Assembly (NCBI GenBank): GCA_963556495.2
Contig: OY747702.1
Location: 49,580,286-49,644,285 of the forward strand
DNA length: 64,000 nucleotides
Reading direction: 5' to 3'
DNA from: Valencia hispanica
Taxonomy: Eukaryota > Chordata > Actinopteri > Cyprinodontiformes > Valenciidae
Shown: positions 10,297 to 21,800 of the stretch, in pieces
Layout of the letters: each line of letters starts with the position of its first letter
Numbering within the stretch: the stretch's first letter is position 1
The notes under the pieces: generated by a model
The model's database searches: none
What the model was told of the DNA's origin: nothing
The model's input: the letters and a program-made list of their open reading frames with translations, nothing else
Translations under genes and position numbers: made by a program

Positions 10297-10350
10297 GGGC
10301 CAAAGAGAGGACGGCTTCTAGAAGAAATGCTCACCTCCTCATTGGAGTAA
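10297..10350 (+). other. Candidate second exon in the centre of the 6-kb element
   Basis: A splice acceptor (CATATGTTTTAG) at 10296 is followed by an open stretch, GPKRGRLLEEMLTSSLE, then TAA. It continues in frame from the donor at 8865 when read from the inner ATG (8815), giving a 34-residue product. A GT at 10347 could serve as a further donor. No homologue is recognised; the coupling of frames is suggestive but could occur by chance one time in three. Confidence 0.25.
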
Positions 10351-11275
10351 ATAATTTGCCCACTGTAGCATGGAGGTAGAATAAATCCAGTTTTTCACCT
10401 TGTGCTTGTAGTGCAGTTTTAATCTTCAAACACCACAGAACCTGTGATCTCAGTATATTGTAGTTCCTCCTGTGTCATAAAAACTAGTCTTGCTTTCACA
10501 GACTAACACAGTTGCCTGTTTCCCCTCTTCGCTTGTTTTCTGTCCCTGTTTTTAGTGAAATTTCTAAGAATATTAGCCTGCAGGGAAAAGTCACCTTATT
10601 GTAGGTCAAAACCAAAAGACCTGATTAAAAAAAATAATTATTCCATGCACGTGTGATAGATATATATTTAACTGCTCAAGTTACTGTCCATTTCCTAAAA
10701 GTTTTTGTGCTAATTTTTGTAGTGTGATTTGATTTCTTCTGTTTCAGACATGAGACAGCAAAGTGAGGCTGATGAGAAGAGAGACAGGATGGGAAAACAA
10801 TTTTCTATTTGTTGTCACATTTGTTCTTTAGTTAGTATATTATATTAATATATTTGATATGAATAAACTAACTGAAACAACTAGTGATTCTCATTAACTA
10901 CTCAGCCCAGCTGCAACTGAGACCTGTGGCTGGTCTTAAGTGGTTGACAAGTGGAACATCATACAGGGTGGTCTGCAGAGAGTGCTCTGGGTAGCTTCAA
11001 TGTAGTGTCTACTGCATTGTCCATCAACAAGCTTTGCAATTTCTCAATGCAAAGTTGCAATATCACTAAATATGTTCACAGGACAGTTGGTCCCACCAGA
11101 GAACCCCGCTGACTGCTTCCAAACCATCATCTTCTCATGTTCTGCTATTTCTCAAGCTCATCCTCAGGGACCACAGGGCTGAAGCAGATGTGGAGAGGCC
11201 TGCATGCTGAGATGACCTGCATTGATTTAAAAGCAAACATGTTAGGTTGTGTCACTTTGTTTTGTAAAAAAAATA

Positions 11276-11278
<3 letters not shown>

Positions 11279-11324
<46 letters not shown>
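11279..11324. repeat. (TA)n microsatellite
   Basis: About 23 TA units following a short A-run, in the centre of the 6-kb element. There are no flanking inverted repeats, unlike the tract at 10010. Confidence 0.95.
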
Positions 11325-11328
<4 letters not shown>

Positions 11329-12191
11329 TGTATGTGTCTGCATGATGCCAGCATATTCAAAATGTAACAGATTTATTATAATTTACTATATCCTAGTTCA
11401 CATACCATTAGAGGGCACTTTGACCAGTTTTCTTTGGCCCTTGGCCCTAAAGTTGAAGTCAATCCTTAAAAATGGCAGATTATCTCTCCAACCCTGTCAG
11501 CCCATTACTCTGTGCTGGATTACTTCCCAAGGACATGAATGTCTAATCCCAAAGTCTGAATTTAAGAACTTAAACTGGAAGGTGAAAAGTTAGAGTTTGA
11601 GTGCTGAATTTGCAAAACACAGTTTCAAGGCAAAGTAATTCATGTTGAAAATAGAAAATTCAGTTTCACAAACAAAAGTCGATACTTTTGAAGATAAAAT
11701 TGGAAGAAAAAGTTGGTTTGGACACAACAGGGCAAAACGTGGATGTTGTGTGATCTGGGCGTCTGCATGTTTTAACATTAGCAGAGCTCATGTTTACCAC
11801 ATTTGATTTCTAACAAAACATAAAGAATGTACTTAAGTCTGTAACCTCACGTTACTCTGTAACAGAGATTTACCGGGTCAAGTGTGCCTAAGCGTTGCCA
11901 TGGTAATGTTTCCCTTCCTATTTGTGGCTTAGCTTTAATTCAGGCAAATTTATCAATCTCAAAACTTATACCACAGTGGACAAAAGTCAGATATACTTTC
12001 TGGACATGCTTATAACTATTTTTATGAGTAAAGGATTAACTACATTTTAAATATGAGTACAGCACCTCCTCCTATCTGAATTTGCAGCCTTTGCAATACA
12101 TAGGTTAACAAACCTAAAATAACTTTATTATAATGTTTTAGCACTTCCAAAAGTATACAACTAAATACATAAGGAAACATGCTTAACTTAC

Positions 12192-12286
12192 CACGATTCC
12201 AGGGGTTGACGTCGAGGGAGAAGCCCTCTGAAGAGCTGCCATGACGGATTTCTCCTGCTTGGAGAGACCTGGCTGGCAGCAGCCAT
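12192..12286 (-). other. Candidate inward-facing exon in right arm (mirror of 8771-8865)
   Basis: The ATG at 12286 and the donor after 12192 (ATCGTG/GTAAGT on the minus strand) repeat those of the left arm. Just upstream a 16-nt gap relative to the left arm shifts the frame, so any upstream coding extension cannot be conserved in both arms. Orientation is toward the element centre. Confidence 0.3.
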
Positions 12287-12489
12287 GTTGCTTCGCTTGT
12301 GCCTGAGTCTGTAGCGGCTGTGGTGGCTGCAGATAGAGTGTGAATGTAATCATGTTTGGTTGTAATCAGTGCAGAGCCCTACCTTCCTCTCGCCATGACT
12401 GGATAGAAATTGCAGAAACATGATTTGTTGGTCAAAATCAGCAAGCCACTCATTGGTTCTTCTAGGCAAGCCAAATATGGTAAAAAATG

Positions 12490-12652
12490 ATATGTAACTT
12501 GAAACTTGAAACCTGTAACTTCAAACTTGTAACTTGAAACCTGTAAATTGTAACTTGTAACTTGTAACTTGAAACTTCAAACTTGAAACCTGTAACTTGA
12601 AACTTGAAACTTGAAACCTGTAACTTGAAACCTGTAACTTGTAACCTGTATT
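12490..12652. repeat. Heptamer array in right arm (short version)
   Basis: Units are the complements of those at 6955-8000 (CTTGAAA, CCTGTAA, CTTGTAA), about 23 in number. The next 130 bp (12653-12782) and 6824-6954 share a looser TGTAACTT/TGATTTGTAA pattern leading to the termini. The sixfold size difference shows that the left array expanded, or the right contracted, after the arms formed. Confidence 0.9.
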
Positions 12653-12782
12653 TTTTAAATGTGTACAAGTTACAAAACACAAGTTACAAGTACAAATCAT
12701 TAGTTACAAGTACAAATCATTAGTTACAGGTACAAATCATAAGTTACAGGTACAAAACTAAAGTCCCAATTCTAGCTCCATA

Positions 12783-12850
12783 CAGAGCTCAAGATGTTGA
12801 GATTCTCTCTGGGAGTGACGTTTTGGACAGGATCAGGAACAGTGGCGAAC
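12783..12850 (+). pseudogene. RTE-like LINE fragment (right part) after target duplication CAGAGC
   Basis: After the second CAGAGC (12783-12788) the reading continues the interrupted LINE: AEL KMLRFSLGVT. The match fades by about 12850. It is the continuation of 6200-6823. Confidence 0.75.
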
Positions 12851-13089
12851 TGGCCATTGTGACCTTTCCGGTGGCCTGGCCTCCAAATTGGCCAAATTGC
12901 CAACAGTCAGATTGGGTCTTCCTTGATTTTTAAATAAACAATCCGACGTGTGGCTTGTTAAGGAATATGCCCCGCTGAACATTGGCGTAACAAACCACTA
13001 TTGCTCTCGCATGTTTGAAAGAGATATTTTTTGTCGAAAGGAGAGCAGGGTCTGCACAGGTGAAAAGAGAATATAAGTCAACACGTTCG

Positions 13090-14025
13090 CAAATTAAAAC
13101 GACCATGTAGGTCAATTGTGACAGCTACAAAAAACGACCTGTGTGAGCGCTTTCTGGAGTCAGGCGCCGATCCAACTGTGACTACCGACTTTCTCAGAGG
13201 AGCTGCCAAATACGCATGCGCGAAATTTATCTCAGTTCAGCCCAACATTCGTACTGGTAAAACTCACTGCAGTTTCACTTTTTACATACATTCTCTTGAA
13301 AACAAAACAAAAAAAACATACATTGTCTTGATTCCTTCATTCACGTGTTGCTAGTCTTATGGTTGTGGCAGTGTGGTTATCATAGTGCATTAATTCCAGA
13401 CGATCGAATTACAAAGTTTACCTGAGGTCCAAAAACACTCTCTGCCTCCGTATGTTTAAAAGGCATTTGTTTTCATTCTTTACCGTTTTAAACATGGGGA
13501 AATGACACATCCTTTGACATTTGAAATTAACACATTATTAAAGAATGGCATTGAATTACCAAAACCACCCAGGTGTATATGAAAAGAAGACCAACCTGTA
13601 TCTTTGAAGACGTTTTCTTTTTTTAAGGTTTTGTGGCCACACAGTGGCCTTTATTGGAAAGTGCGACACTTGACAAATATCCGTGGGGTGGAAGTGAACC
13701 CCCGGAAGGCCGCATCCCTTTGAACATGGGGCGCCCGTCTCAACCACTGTGCTACGCGACACGGCTTTTATCCTTTTTTTTAACCATGTGCAGCGTAGTG
13801 AACCCCGCTGTCTTAAGAATAACAGAGTTTATTAGTTAATTTGTAGTGAGATTAGTTCGATATCTGCGTCATCATCTGTTTAAATGCCCAAGGTAGATGT
13901 GCCAGGCCCCCAAAGGGCCTTTTGTTTTTTACAGCTGACATTTTCAATCACAAGGGGTTGCATACGGAATATAGGATCGTTTTTTGGAGCTGTCACAATC
14001 GACTTATATGGTCGTTTTAATTTGG
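13090..14025. repeat. Pair of 50-bp inverted repeats 830 bp apart
   Basis: 13090-13140 and the complement of 13974-14025 agree at roughly 45 of 51 positions, including AAATTAAAACGACCAT and TTGTGACAGCT. They may be subterminal repeats of a MITE whose outer ends (perhaps near 12845 and 14060) I could not define. A SINE has inserted between them. Confidence 0.6.
13628..13765 (-). mobile_element. tRNA-headed SINE-like repeat
   Basis: On the minus strand CGTAGCACAGTGGTTGAGAC resembles an A-box region and GGGGGTTCACTTCC a decayed B box, followed by a tail with AATAAAGGCCACTGTG and an A-run. The order suits a tRNA-derived, pol III-transcribed retroposon. The left flank has a T-run, the complement of the A-tail. 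No secure target duplication was found. Confidence 0.55.
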
Positions 14026-14708
14026 GGATGGACTGTATAAGTAACTGAGAAAAAATATAAGTTGCACAAAAGGGACTTTGAGGCAAATTTCCACAGTAAT
14101 TTCCCTGCTAATCATCCAAAATTTTGCTTTCAACATTTTCATATCTGTATTGCCTCAATGGAAAAATCTGACTCAGTGAGGAGAAATAAGACTAGAGGCC
14201 AGCAGCAGGGAAGATGACACAGGATCTTCATGCTGAGAAAAAGAGATCCATTGGTGGGAGAAACTAGTAACTGTCTTTAAAACTACTATTAATATTGCTA
14301 ATAAATAAGCCACTGATTGTGCAACAGTGATTGAATTGTTCTTTATTGCCTTATTGTGACGTCAGGTCAAGAGGAAAGGTGAAGGAGAGAGGGAGAGACA
14401 TAAAAAAAAAGCACTGGCCACAGATGCAGCAAAGTGCTGTAAATTAACTGACATGTTTGTCAGTAAGGGAAAAGGGACATTAAACACTATTGGTAACAGA
14501 CTCACAACCAGACAGCATGACTAGCTTAACAAGGAGGTTAGCTGATGGGCTAAAACTAAAAGTTTTAAATTGTAACGAAGGATATTGCAAATCTTAGAAT
14601 ATGGTCAACTACATAAACACCAGTTCTGAAAATACATACATAAAGAAAATACATGATATGAATATTGAAATACTTTTATTATTACATAAATCCTTTATTA
14701 TTACATAA
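14026..14708. other. No feature recognised
   Basis: AT-rich sequence without coding signal. A short purine-rich stretch (14365-14410) and duplicated TTTATTATTACATAAA units near 14675-14710 are the only structure noted. Confidence 0.4.
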
Positions 14709-15103
14709 AGTACTCTTATATCAGGTCTTCTGTTCTTTCTCTCTCTCTGCTCTGTCTTCTCAAACACTCAGACGGTCGTAGCAGATGGCCAATCGTACTG
14801 AGCCTGGTTCTGCTAGAGGTTTCTTCTTGTTAAAGGGGAGGTTTTCCTCCCCACTGTCGCTACACGCTTGCTCAGTATGAGGGATTGCTGTGGTTGGAAG
14901 TCTGCATCAACGTGACGCAACCTCAAGTCAATGACTCGATGTAATCTGCTGGGATTCCTTAAATAGGACACTAACTAAAACTTTAAACTAATTGGAATGT
15001 TTGTATGATTGCATTGAAATGACCTTTCTTGTAAAGTGCCTTGAGATGACGTCTGTTGTGAATCAGTGCTATATAAATAAACTGAATTGAAATTGAATTG
15101 AAA
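14709..15103 (+). mobile_element. L2/CR1-like LINE 3' UTR (family A)
   Basis: The blocks TCTTCTCAAACACTCAGACGG, GCCTGGTTCTGCT, GTTAAAGGGGAG, TCTGCTGGGATTCCTTAAAT and AAAGTGCCTTGAGATGACG lead to a GAATTGAAATTGAATTG tail. The same 3' UTR ends the long LINE at 54675 and another copy at 41812. No ORF sequence remains here, so the copy is heavily 5'-truncated. Confidence 0.85.
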
Positions 15104-16089
15104 TATAACCTTAATTAAGCCAGGTAAAATTCCACTGAGATTAAGAACATTTGTTGTTATATGAACACAGCCAATACATAAAAAAAAAAAACTTCATGGT
15201 TAAATGATAATAATTTAAGATCCAATTCTGCCAGGGGTATGAATAATTTTAGGTTTGGTAGAAACTTTCAAACTAAGCCGGTTTACCTTTGTATGAACAC
15301 AACTGGTGAATTTGTCCAACTTTCTTATGTAAATTCAAGCTCTGTTGTCAGGGACCCTATACGGTTGCAAAATCCACACACATCAGATGATCACTCACTG
15401 AATCCTACCAGCCTTGTCACCGACCTCAGCCATGTAAGAATCTTCTGCTCTTTCTCACCCTACTGATAACTCCCCCAATACAAGCAGGACGAGTATCAAA
15501 CAATTATTAATCGTTAACGATAAACTTCTTCTCCTTATCCTAGATCATTTATCTAATCTTAAACTAGACTCATTGGTCATTTTGCATATTTGTGTGTTTG
15601 GGTTAGCCAAAGCTTTAATGCTGTAAATTGTACAGATTCTATTGCAATAAAGTCTGTTTAAAATCTGTGGGTTAAATAATGTCTTATGGTGGGATTCTCT
15701 CTCTCTCTAGATTGGCTCTATTTCTGAACATATGCTTATAAACATGAACATGTTACTTTATTTTCCACCAGATGTGAGGCATCAGGCATAAAATAGAGCC
15801 ACCACTGTAATTATGTGTCTTTATTTCCTTCCCTGCTTTACTGTGCCAGCCAATGAAAACGCACCAACATATGCTTAAACTCTTTGGAGACCTGGTAAAG
15901 TCACATGTAAAATTCCCTGTGAGAATCAACTCCGCACTTTTCTTTCTAGTTTATGCACAGCATGAAGGTATGTAAGTCAGTCCACCCTAATTTATGTAAT
16001 TTTAATAAGCTTGGTGTGTATTTAAGCTTATTTGCTAAAGGGTTTTTATTTTCCAGCAGTAAAAAACAAGGAAAGGTCTGCAGAATATT
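15104..16089. other. No feature recognised
   Basis: AT-rich sequence. A 75-codon open frame at 15239-15466 has no recognisable domain and AT-biased codons. Nothing else stands out. Confidence 0.35.
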
Positions 16090-16235
16090 GCAGTTGGGAT
16101 CAGTGGCATTTTCCTATGTTTTAGTGTCAGGATGGCTCCCATGTGTCTCTTTGTTGCTCTGTAATGGACTGGCCACCAGTGCAGGGCTCACCCCGTCTCT
16201 TGCTCAGGGTTTGCTAAGATGACTGGGTGAGGACA
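16090..16235 (+). repeat. Decayed 3' part of the SINE family seen at 55325 and 62998
   Basis: TTTGTTGCTCTGTAATGGACTGGCCACC, AGTGCAGGGCTCACCCCGTCTCTTGC correspond to the GCGATGGACTGGCGACCTGTCC..CCCCGC blocks of the better copies. The tRNA-like head is absent. Confidence 0.5.
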
Positions 16236-16659
16236 ATAAATGAATAATTAGTAATGTGATGGTACGAAAATTTTGTATCATGATCACTGTTTAAAAATCC
16301 TGGTTATCAATATTAACGAGGTTTTGTTAGAACTGTATAAAAAAACCAGAAAACACTATGGAAAAGTGCTCAGTGACAAGTAAGAAGAAAAGCCTTTTTA
16401 GCACAAACGTGCTGCGTGTAAATGTATAATCGAATGTTATGAACTGAAATATTTTCTTTGTCTTCTGTTTTACATTTCAATATATTTATTGCATATTGTT
16501 TTAAGAAAGCCTGTGTTGCAAATGAGACCCTTAATAAGTCTATAGATAGACATAAAATTAAAAACAATTCATGAATTGAATTGATTTCTAATGAAATTGG
16601 GCCAAACTGGATTATATGGGCTACAACAGCATAGGACTTGAAAGTGTTTTTAAACTGAA

Positions 16660-16663
16660 TTAA
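16660..16663. repeat. TTAA target duplication, left, of the 10.6-kb element
   Basis: TTAA precedes the terminal AGGAGTCATGACCTG; the mirror end at 27228 is followed by TTAA (27229-27232). Confidence 0.7.
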
Positions 16664-16756
16664 AGGAGTCATGACCTGTTTTTCACTTTTCCATGAGAAA
16701 AAATGTAACTTATGATTGCCTAACGATTATACATTGCCTGGGAGGCCGATATTTAA

Positions 16757-17238
16757 AGGAACAGGGGGCAGGATTTGTAAATAAAATAAACCTCCATGTC
16801 CAGTGTTGTTGGGTGAAGAAGCGTTATAAACCAAAAAGAATGAGCCCACCCATGTATCGCTCCATTTTCTTAAACTGGCTGTGTGCTGCAAAATGTGGTG
16901 CAGTTCGGGGCCCGAATTTCCCGCGCTGTCCTACGGATGTGACGTCATTTGACACCGCTTGCGCGTTCTCGACAGCTTTAAAAGCAGAAGAAAAATGGTC
17001 CCAGACCTCCATTGATTTAATTGTGAGAATGGATTCTTCTCTTTTGCAACTGGGAAACGACCAAGGACGACTCACAGCCCACTAAAAAGTGGCACTAAGA
17101 AAAAGAAGTATGTCACTGTGAAGAGGTATGTTTTTTAGTGAAGCGTTTGTGCGCGCTCCCGTGCGGCTGGCTGCAGTTACTTGCAGCGCCGGCAGCGTCG
17201 CTCGTGAGTTTCGTTTCTTCATTCTGCCCCCTGCTCCT
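16757..17238. mobile_element. 482-bp MITE with TTAA duplication, nested in left arm only
   Basis: The ends AGGAACAGGGGGCAG and CTGCCCCCTGCTCCT are inverted copies with one mismatch, flanked by TTAA at 16753-16756 and 17239-17242. The right arm has the empty site (GATATTTGAAAGTGAAG on its own strand), matching the filled site with one TTAA removed. This is direct proof of a TTAA insertion after the arms diverged. It is a piggyBac- or Kolobok-type MITE and has no conserved coding sequence. Confidence 0.9.
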
Positions 17239-17471
17239 TTAAAAGTAAAGTGTTTGTTTACCCCTGGGTTTTTCCACCAGCCCATGTGCACGCACACTCA
17301 AATACGTGGTTTTAATTTCTGGCCGACTTGATGTCAAGTCGGCGCAGGATATACCATATATAGACATCGCAGACCTACCTATGCTGCAGGAAGCCCGCCC
17401 TCCCTCTCTCCCCTCTCCCCCTCGCTCCTCTCTCCCTCATATTCAGGCGAGCGCCGCCATTACTGAATTGT

Positions 17472-17738
17472 AGTGATGGGAATTCCAGCTCTTTTTGGAG
17501 AGCCAGTTTTTTTGGCTTGGCTCACCATAAAGAGCCGGCTCTTTCGGCTCCTCAGATTTTCTGTTGCTTAAAGAGTATTTATTACCAACTTAATGCAAAA
17601 CGATGTGTATCAAAGGTACCAAAACAAGCGGGGGGGAATAAATAAAAAAAAAACGGCTCCCAATGACGAGCCGGCTCCCATCGTTCACTTCAAAGAGTTA
17701 GCTCTTAGAGCCGGGTCGTTCGTGACTGACACATCACC
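17472..17738 (+). mobile_element. hAT-type MITE, copy 2 (left arm)
   Basis: It begins AGTGATGGGAATTCCAGCTC and ends GACTGACACATCACC. The target duplication ACTGAATT is preserved at its left (17462-17469), and the matching right-side copy survives in the other arm (complement of 26641-26648). The insertion therefore predates formation of the two arms. Confidence 0.9.
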
Positions 17739-17878
17739 GATTCAAAGTACGAACTCCACCGTGAAAGATGCAGAAAGTTTCTTCACGCAATGATACATGA
17801 AGAAGACATACTCGTGTCAGCCTTTTATTTTAATCAGCTAAAACCATTTCTACCAGAAACGTAGTGCAACACGTGAGT

Positions 17879-18044
17879 TGCTCTGTTGTTGACTGCCAGA
17901 ATCAACATGGAAATATTTTTTCAAATTTTTTTTACGCCAGAATCATTTACGAATTTGGGACAATATCAGGCGAAGTTGGCATCGAAGCTCCATTTGGAAA
18001 AAGGGGTAATTCCAACAATCAGAGACTTGCCTGCAATTAAAACG
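17879..18044 (+). pseudogene. THAP zinc-finger exon, internally deleted (left arm)
   Basis: The first half reads CSVVDCQNQHGNIF, giving the C-x4-C start of a THAP finger. After a T-rich junction and frame change the second half reads FTPESFTNLGQYQAKLASK then KGVIPTIRDLPAI, the typical end of the domain. About 30 residues between them, including the second Cys/His ligand pair's first member and the tryptophan region, are missing in both arms. The splice donor that follows is AACG/ATAAGG here, with GT mutated to AT; the right arm keeps GTAAGG. THAP domains bind DNA and occur in P-element and Kolobok proteins. Not functional as it stands. Confidence 0.7.
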
Positions 18045-18105
18045 ATAAGGCTGTGTTTTTATTGCTCTACTGTGTGTAACAAACATCAGCTAACTGCTAA
18101 TGTGG

Positions 18106-18540
18106 CTATTGTATGCTAACGGGAGTAGTAGATATAGGTTAGATATGCTGAAGCGTTACCTGCGGTGTCAACCCCCCTCCTTCCTGCCACCAATCAACGC
18201 GCCCCTCATTTGCATTATCACAATGCCCGTCCACGACAGCCAAAGTATCGCATCAGATCTCGCGAGACAATAATGCCTTCAGAAATAAGGGTCAGAGGAG
18301 CTCTGTGTTGATTTTTTTCACTTTTTTTCAACTTTTCTTTTTTTGAAGGGCCTGAAAGACTATAATAGAGCGTGGGTGTCCAAGATAACACTAGGTTATA
18401 TACATGGGCGTAAGCTAATGCAAACAGTGGGTTGTTGTCAAGTGCTAGAGAGAGCAGTGCAGCACAACATGTCTAACAAGCCAGCCACAACCAGCAAAAG
18501 GCAAACAACTTTGGATATGGAGAGAAAATAGTCTCAAAAG
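18106..18540 (+). promoter_or_regulatory. Promoter-like patch: CCAAT, octamer and TCTCGCGAGA
   Basis: CCAAT (18190-18194), the octamer ATTTGCAT (18208-18215) and the palindrome TCTCGCGAGA (18258-18267) lie within 80 bp in a locally CG-richer stretch. The last motif is a known strong vertebrate promoter element. Downstream, 18469-18531 encodes only MSNKPATTSKRQTTLDMERK before a stop. Activity is inference; the patch could belong to the large element or be an inserted fragment. Confidence 0.35.
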
Positions 18541-18800
18541 ATCTGTGTGTGTGTAATACTTGATTTGTAACTAGTGTCAGCCTGTTTGTGTGTAACTTAG
18601 GGTAGTTGTATGTGTAAAACGTGATTTGTAACTCGTAAAAAACATTTTGTGCATAACTTCGAGTACTTGCAGCTGTGTGTTCAAATGTACACACAAATAT
18701 CAAGAAAGTACGAGTACAAAATACATCTACACGCACCATTTCAAATTACACTAACTTAAAACTAACTACGAATTCAAAACGACTCCTACGCATACAAATG
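18541..18800. repeat. Degenerate TGTAACTT-type repeats
   Basis: Loosely repeated GTAACTT, TTTGTAACT and TACTTG blocks resemble the subterminal stretches 6855-6950 and 12653-12755 of the 6-kb inverted-arm element. The similarity is patchy and could reflect a fragment of that element family. Confidence 0.35.
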
Positions 18801-21800
18801 GTTAAATACTACGCACGAATCGCCTGATACACACAGACAAAACCACGTTTACGGACAGATTAAGTTTACAAGTGCACGAGGAGTTTTGAGACTGATTTCA
18901 TGTCTCCAGATTTGCGCGTGCATGATGCGTTTAAATGCTGGTAGAATGCTGGGACATCTGAGTTTTCTTATTGCTCCCTCTACACTTGCTGTTGAAGTGG
19001 CAAAAACGTTTGTATGTAAAAGAAAGAATATCTCAGCACTGCTTAGTTGTAACACATAGACCAAAATGTTACAAATATTTTAGTTAAACAGATACATTTT
19101 TAACTAAAACAATATTTTCTGACTGAATATAAACCTTAAAAAAAAATCACAACGTAATATAAGCTAGTTTAGTTTCTGAGCTCCTTAACTCCATGATGAA
19201 GCTTTACTTCATCATGTCCAAGTATTCATTTGGACCATCCTGTCGTTATTATCTCTGTTGTCTAACTCGAAGACAGCAAATGTCTTTTCAAACAGCTGGC
19301 TGAATATTTCTTTACTAAAACTTGTCTTTGCTTTAAATAACATCATAGTGAGAACTTAAAATTTTTGTAATATATTTACATTTCTGACAGAAAAATGCAG
19401 ACCCTTGGCTACAATGCCTGTGGTCCAATAAATCTAGGTTTAAGTTAATTAAACTTGGCCTTGTGTTTCCCTGTGTATGTATTTATATGATGTTTAGCTG
19501 GTAACAGATTTGATAGACAAACCAGACTATTCTGAAACCTGCATGAATTTGATTAAACACCTTGGATTAGCTGCAAGGCATCGTGAGGCTGCTTGAGGCA
19601 GATGATAAAGCTCTTGTAGTGATCTTTCTTTCTGCATCTTGATCAAACAGACATAAAATCTTTGAAAGTCCCCCATGAGTTGTAATAGAATAGAAAACAA
19701 AACCACAGTGCAAATTTCATTCCTTGGAGGCTGAAGAATTCCTGCTGTATGTTCACTCCCCTCCTGCATCTTAGATCTTGTGTCTATTAAAAAAATAAAC
19801 TTTAATTAATTAAACTTTAATGGTTATCTAGATTTTCAACAGTAATACTAACAACAACAAAAATTACCTCAGCAACCGTTACCCGGGATTGGTTGCATCC
19901 CTACACAAGATGTTGTCTCAGTAAGAAAGTAGAGCTGAAAACCTCTACAAGGTACAACTGACAGACCAAATAATATCACTGATGACCTGGATAAACTTAA
20001 AACTCGTGTTATAGTGTCGTAATAAATCAAAGGTCAGACTGTGTAAAGTCCTTAAGCCAGGAAAGCAGAAAAAATTGTAAAAATGGAAAAGGACTTGATA
20101 AGAAAATCCATGTTAGATAGATTTAGAAATTTCCAGTTTTCCTGCAAAAAGTATAGCTTTGATTATAATTCAGTTGTAAACAAAAATAATTCTGAATCTG
20201 TACCTTTACCCTTTGCTTATTATCTGCAAGTTTGTTTAATTATACAAACACAATGGTACTTTCCAATTAGAGGATGTCATCCACAAAACCAGCAGTACAT
20301 TGTCCACAAACATAGAAAGTTAGTTAAGAAAAAGGAAAAAAAGAGCATGCGAGCCTCAACTAAACGAGTCCATCCCAGTCAAAGAAGACACCATATTCAG
20401 TGCCTTTTTTGGCGGTTTCTCAACTCTGAAACCAATTCCTAGAAAACCTGAGATTCAGAAACTGCAGAAATTAAAGAACTAAAAATATTACTGTTTATGG
20501 CAGGTTTTCTCATACAGGTAAAATATTATTTGATCATTTTTATTATGTCTTAGCTTTTAGCTTAAACATAGTCATTTTAATATTTTGGAGGGAAAAGGGA
20601 TTTCTGGGTTGTACTTTTGAACACGTTACCTCTGCAACTGGACCTCAGAAGACAATTGATATATGGTTGGAGAGCACCAAATGATGAAGTTATGTAAAAG
20701 AGATAAAAAGAGAGTATAAATATTTGGCTTCATCCAAATTCATGAAGGTATTTCCTATATGGGAGAATCACCCTGCAGGATAAACAATAGGATGCAACAA
20801 ATTGCTGTGTACATCCTGCTTGCCCATGCTTCATTTTAACATATAATACTGTTTTTTTTTATTCTTATTAGGAATTTGTTTGAGTATTTTTTTTTTATTT
20901 GGTTTGGATACAACTGATGTGTCCTCTTGTAATAGAGTGGATTTTCACCCTCGGGGTACCTTTAGATCATGCATCTTTGTTCTGTGTAGACTCATGATCC
21001 AATAAACTGAACCCACACATTCTTTTTCTATTTGTGGTGTTTTCTCCCCTGGTTTGTACTATAAATCCCTGGAATCATAAACTTTTTTGCATCTGTTTTA
21101 TGGCTCACTGGCAACAGCGTGAAACACAGAAGCACTAACGGCGTCTGGCTCGTGTTTGTGTGCGTGGATTTAGATGTTTTGTTTCATGGCAGCAGATGGA
21201 TGTAAAACAGGAAAAGACAGAACTGTAAAACTGCTGGAAGTTTTTACGCCCAATTGCTGCGACATTTGGAAGCCAAATTATGGAGCAGCCATGTAAACAA
21301 ACTGCATTTTCACTCAGAGAGTGTGGCTGCATGGGCAACAATTGTGCTTATATCAATCTCACTTACAGAAAGCCAACTCTGAATGTTTCACATTAAGGAA
21401 TCTTTTGTCAGAGATGAAGCAAATTGCTTTTCTGGTGTTGCGGTGTGTAACTCCTGGAGGTTTTCCGCATCATAGCCATGTGAAATTCTTTTCCTCCATC
21501 TCTTCTTTCCTCCAGATGATGTTGTCAGTCTTCTACTTCTCTCTTTATGTCTTCCAACACACAAATCCAGAGCCATAAAATGAGAGCAATAACGACATTT
21601 TACAGCACAGCGGCTGTCACTGTTTTCTGGGATGCCTCCTCATTTGGCAGCTCAGAATCTCTGTAATGTCATTCTGTCTTTTGCTCGCTGCCTGGGAACA
21701 AATGAGCAGACATTTTACAGACTCGATCCTTTAGCATGTGACGGCTCTATTTGCAAAAACCCTGGTGACTTAAAAGCTGAAATGTAAAGACCTAGCTAGC

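Larger units (their letters stand above)
16664..18105 (+). repeat. Left inverted arm of the TTAA-flanked element
   Basis: It matches the complement of 26359-27228 apart from a nested TTAA MITE (16757-17238) and an extra stretch near 17773-17860. Landmarks in order are the terminus, ATTGCCTAACGATTATACA, GTTTGTTTACCCCTGGGTT, AATACGTGGTTTTAATTTCT, a TATATAG patch, the hAT MITE and the THAP exon. Confidence 0.85.

Noticed and set aside
16693..17085. 130-codon frame and its antisense partner
   Set aside because: It lies across the junction of the left arm and a nested MITE; the empty site in the right arm shows the frame did not exist before the insertion.
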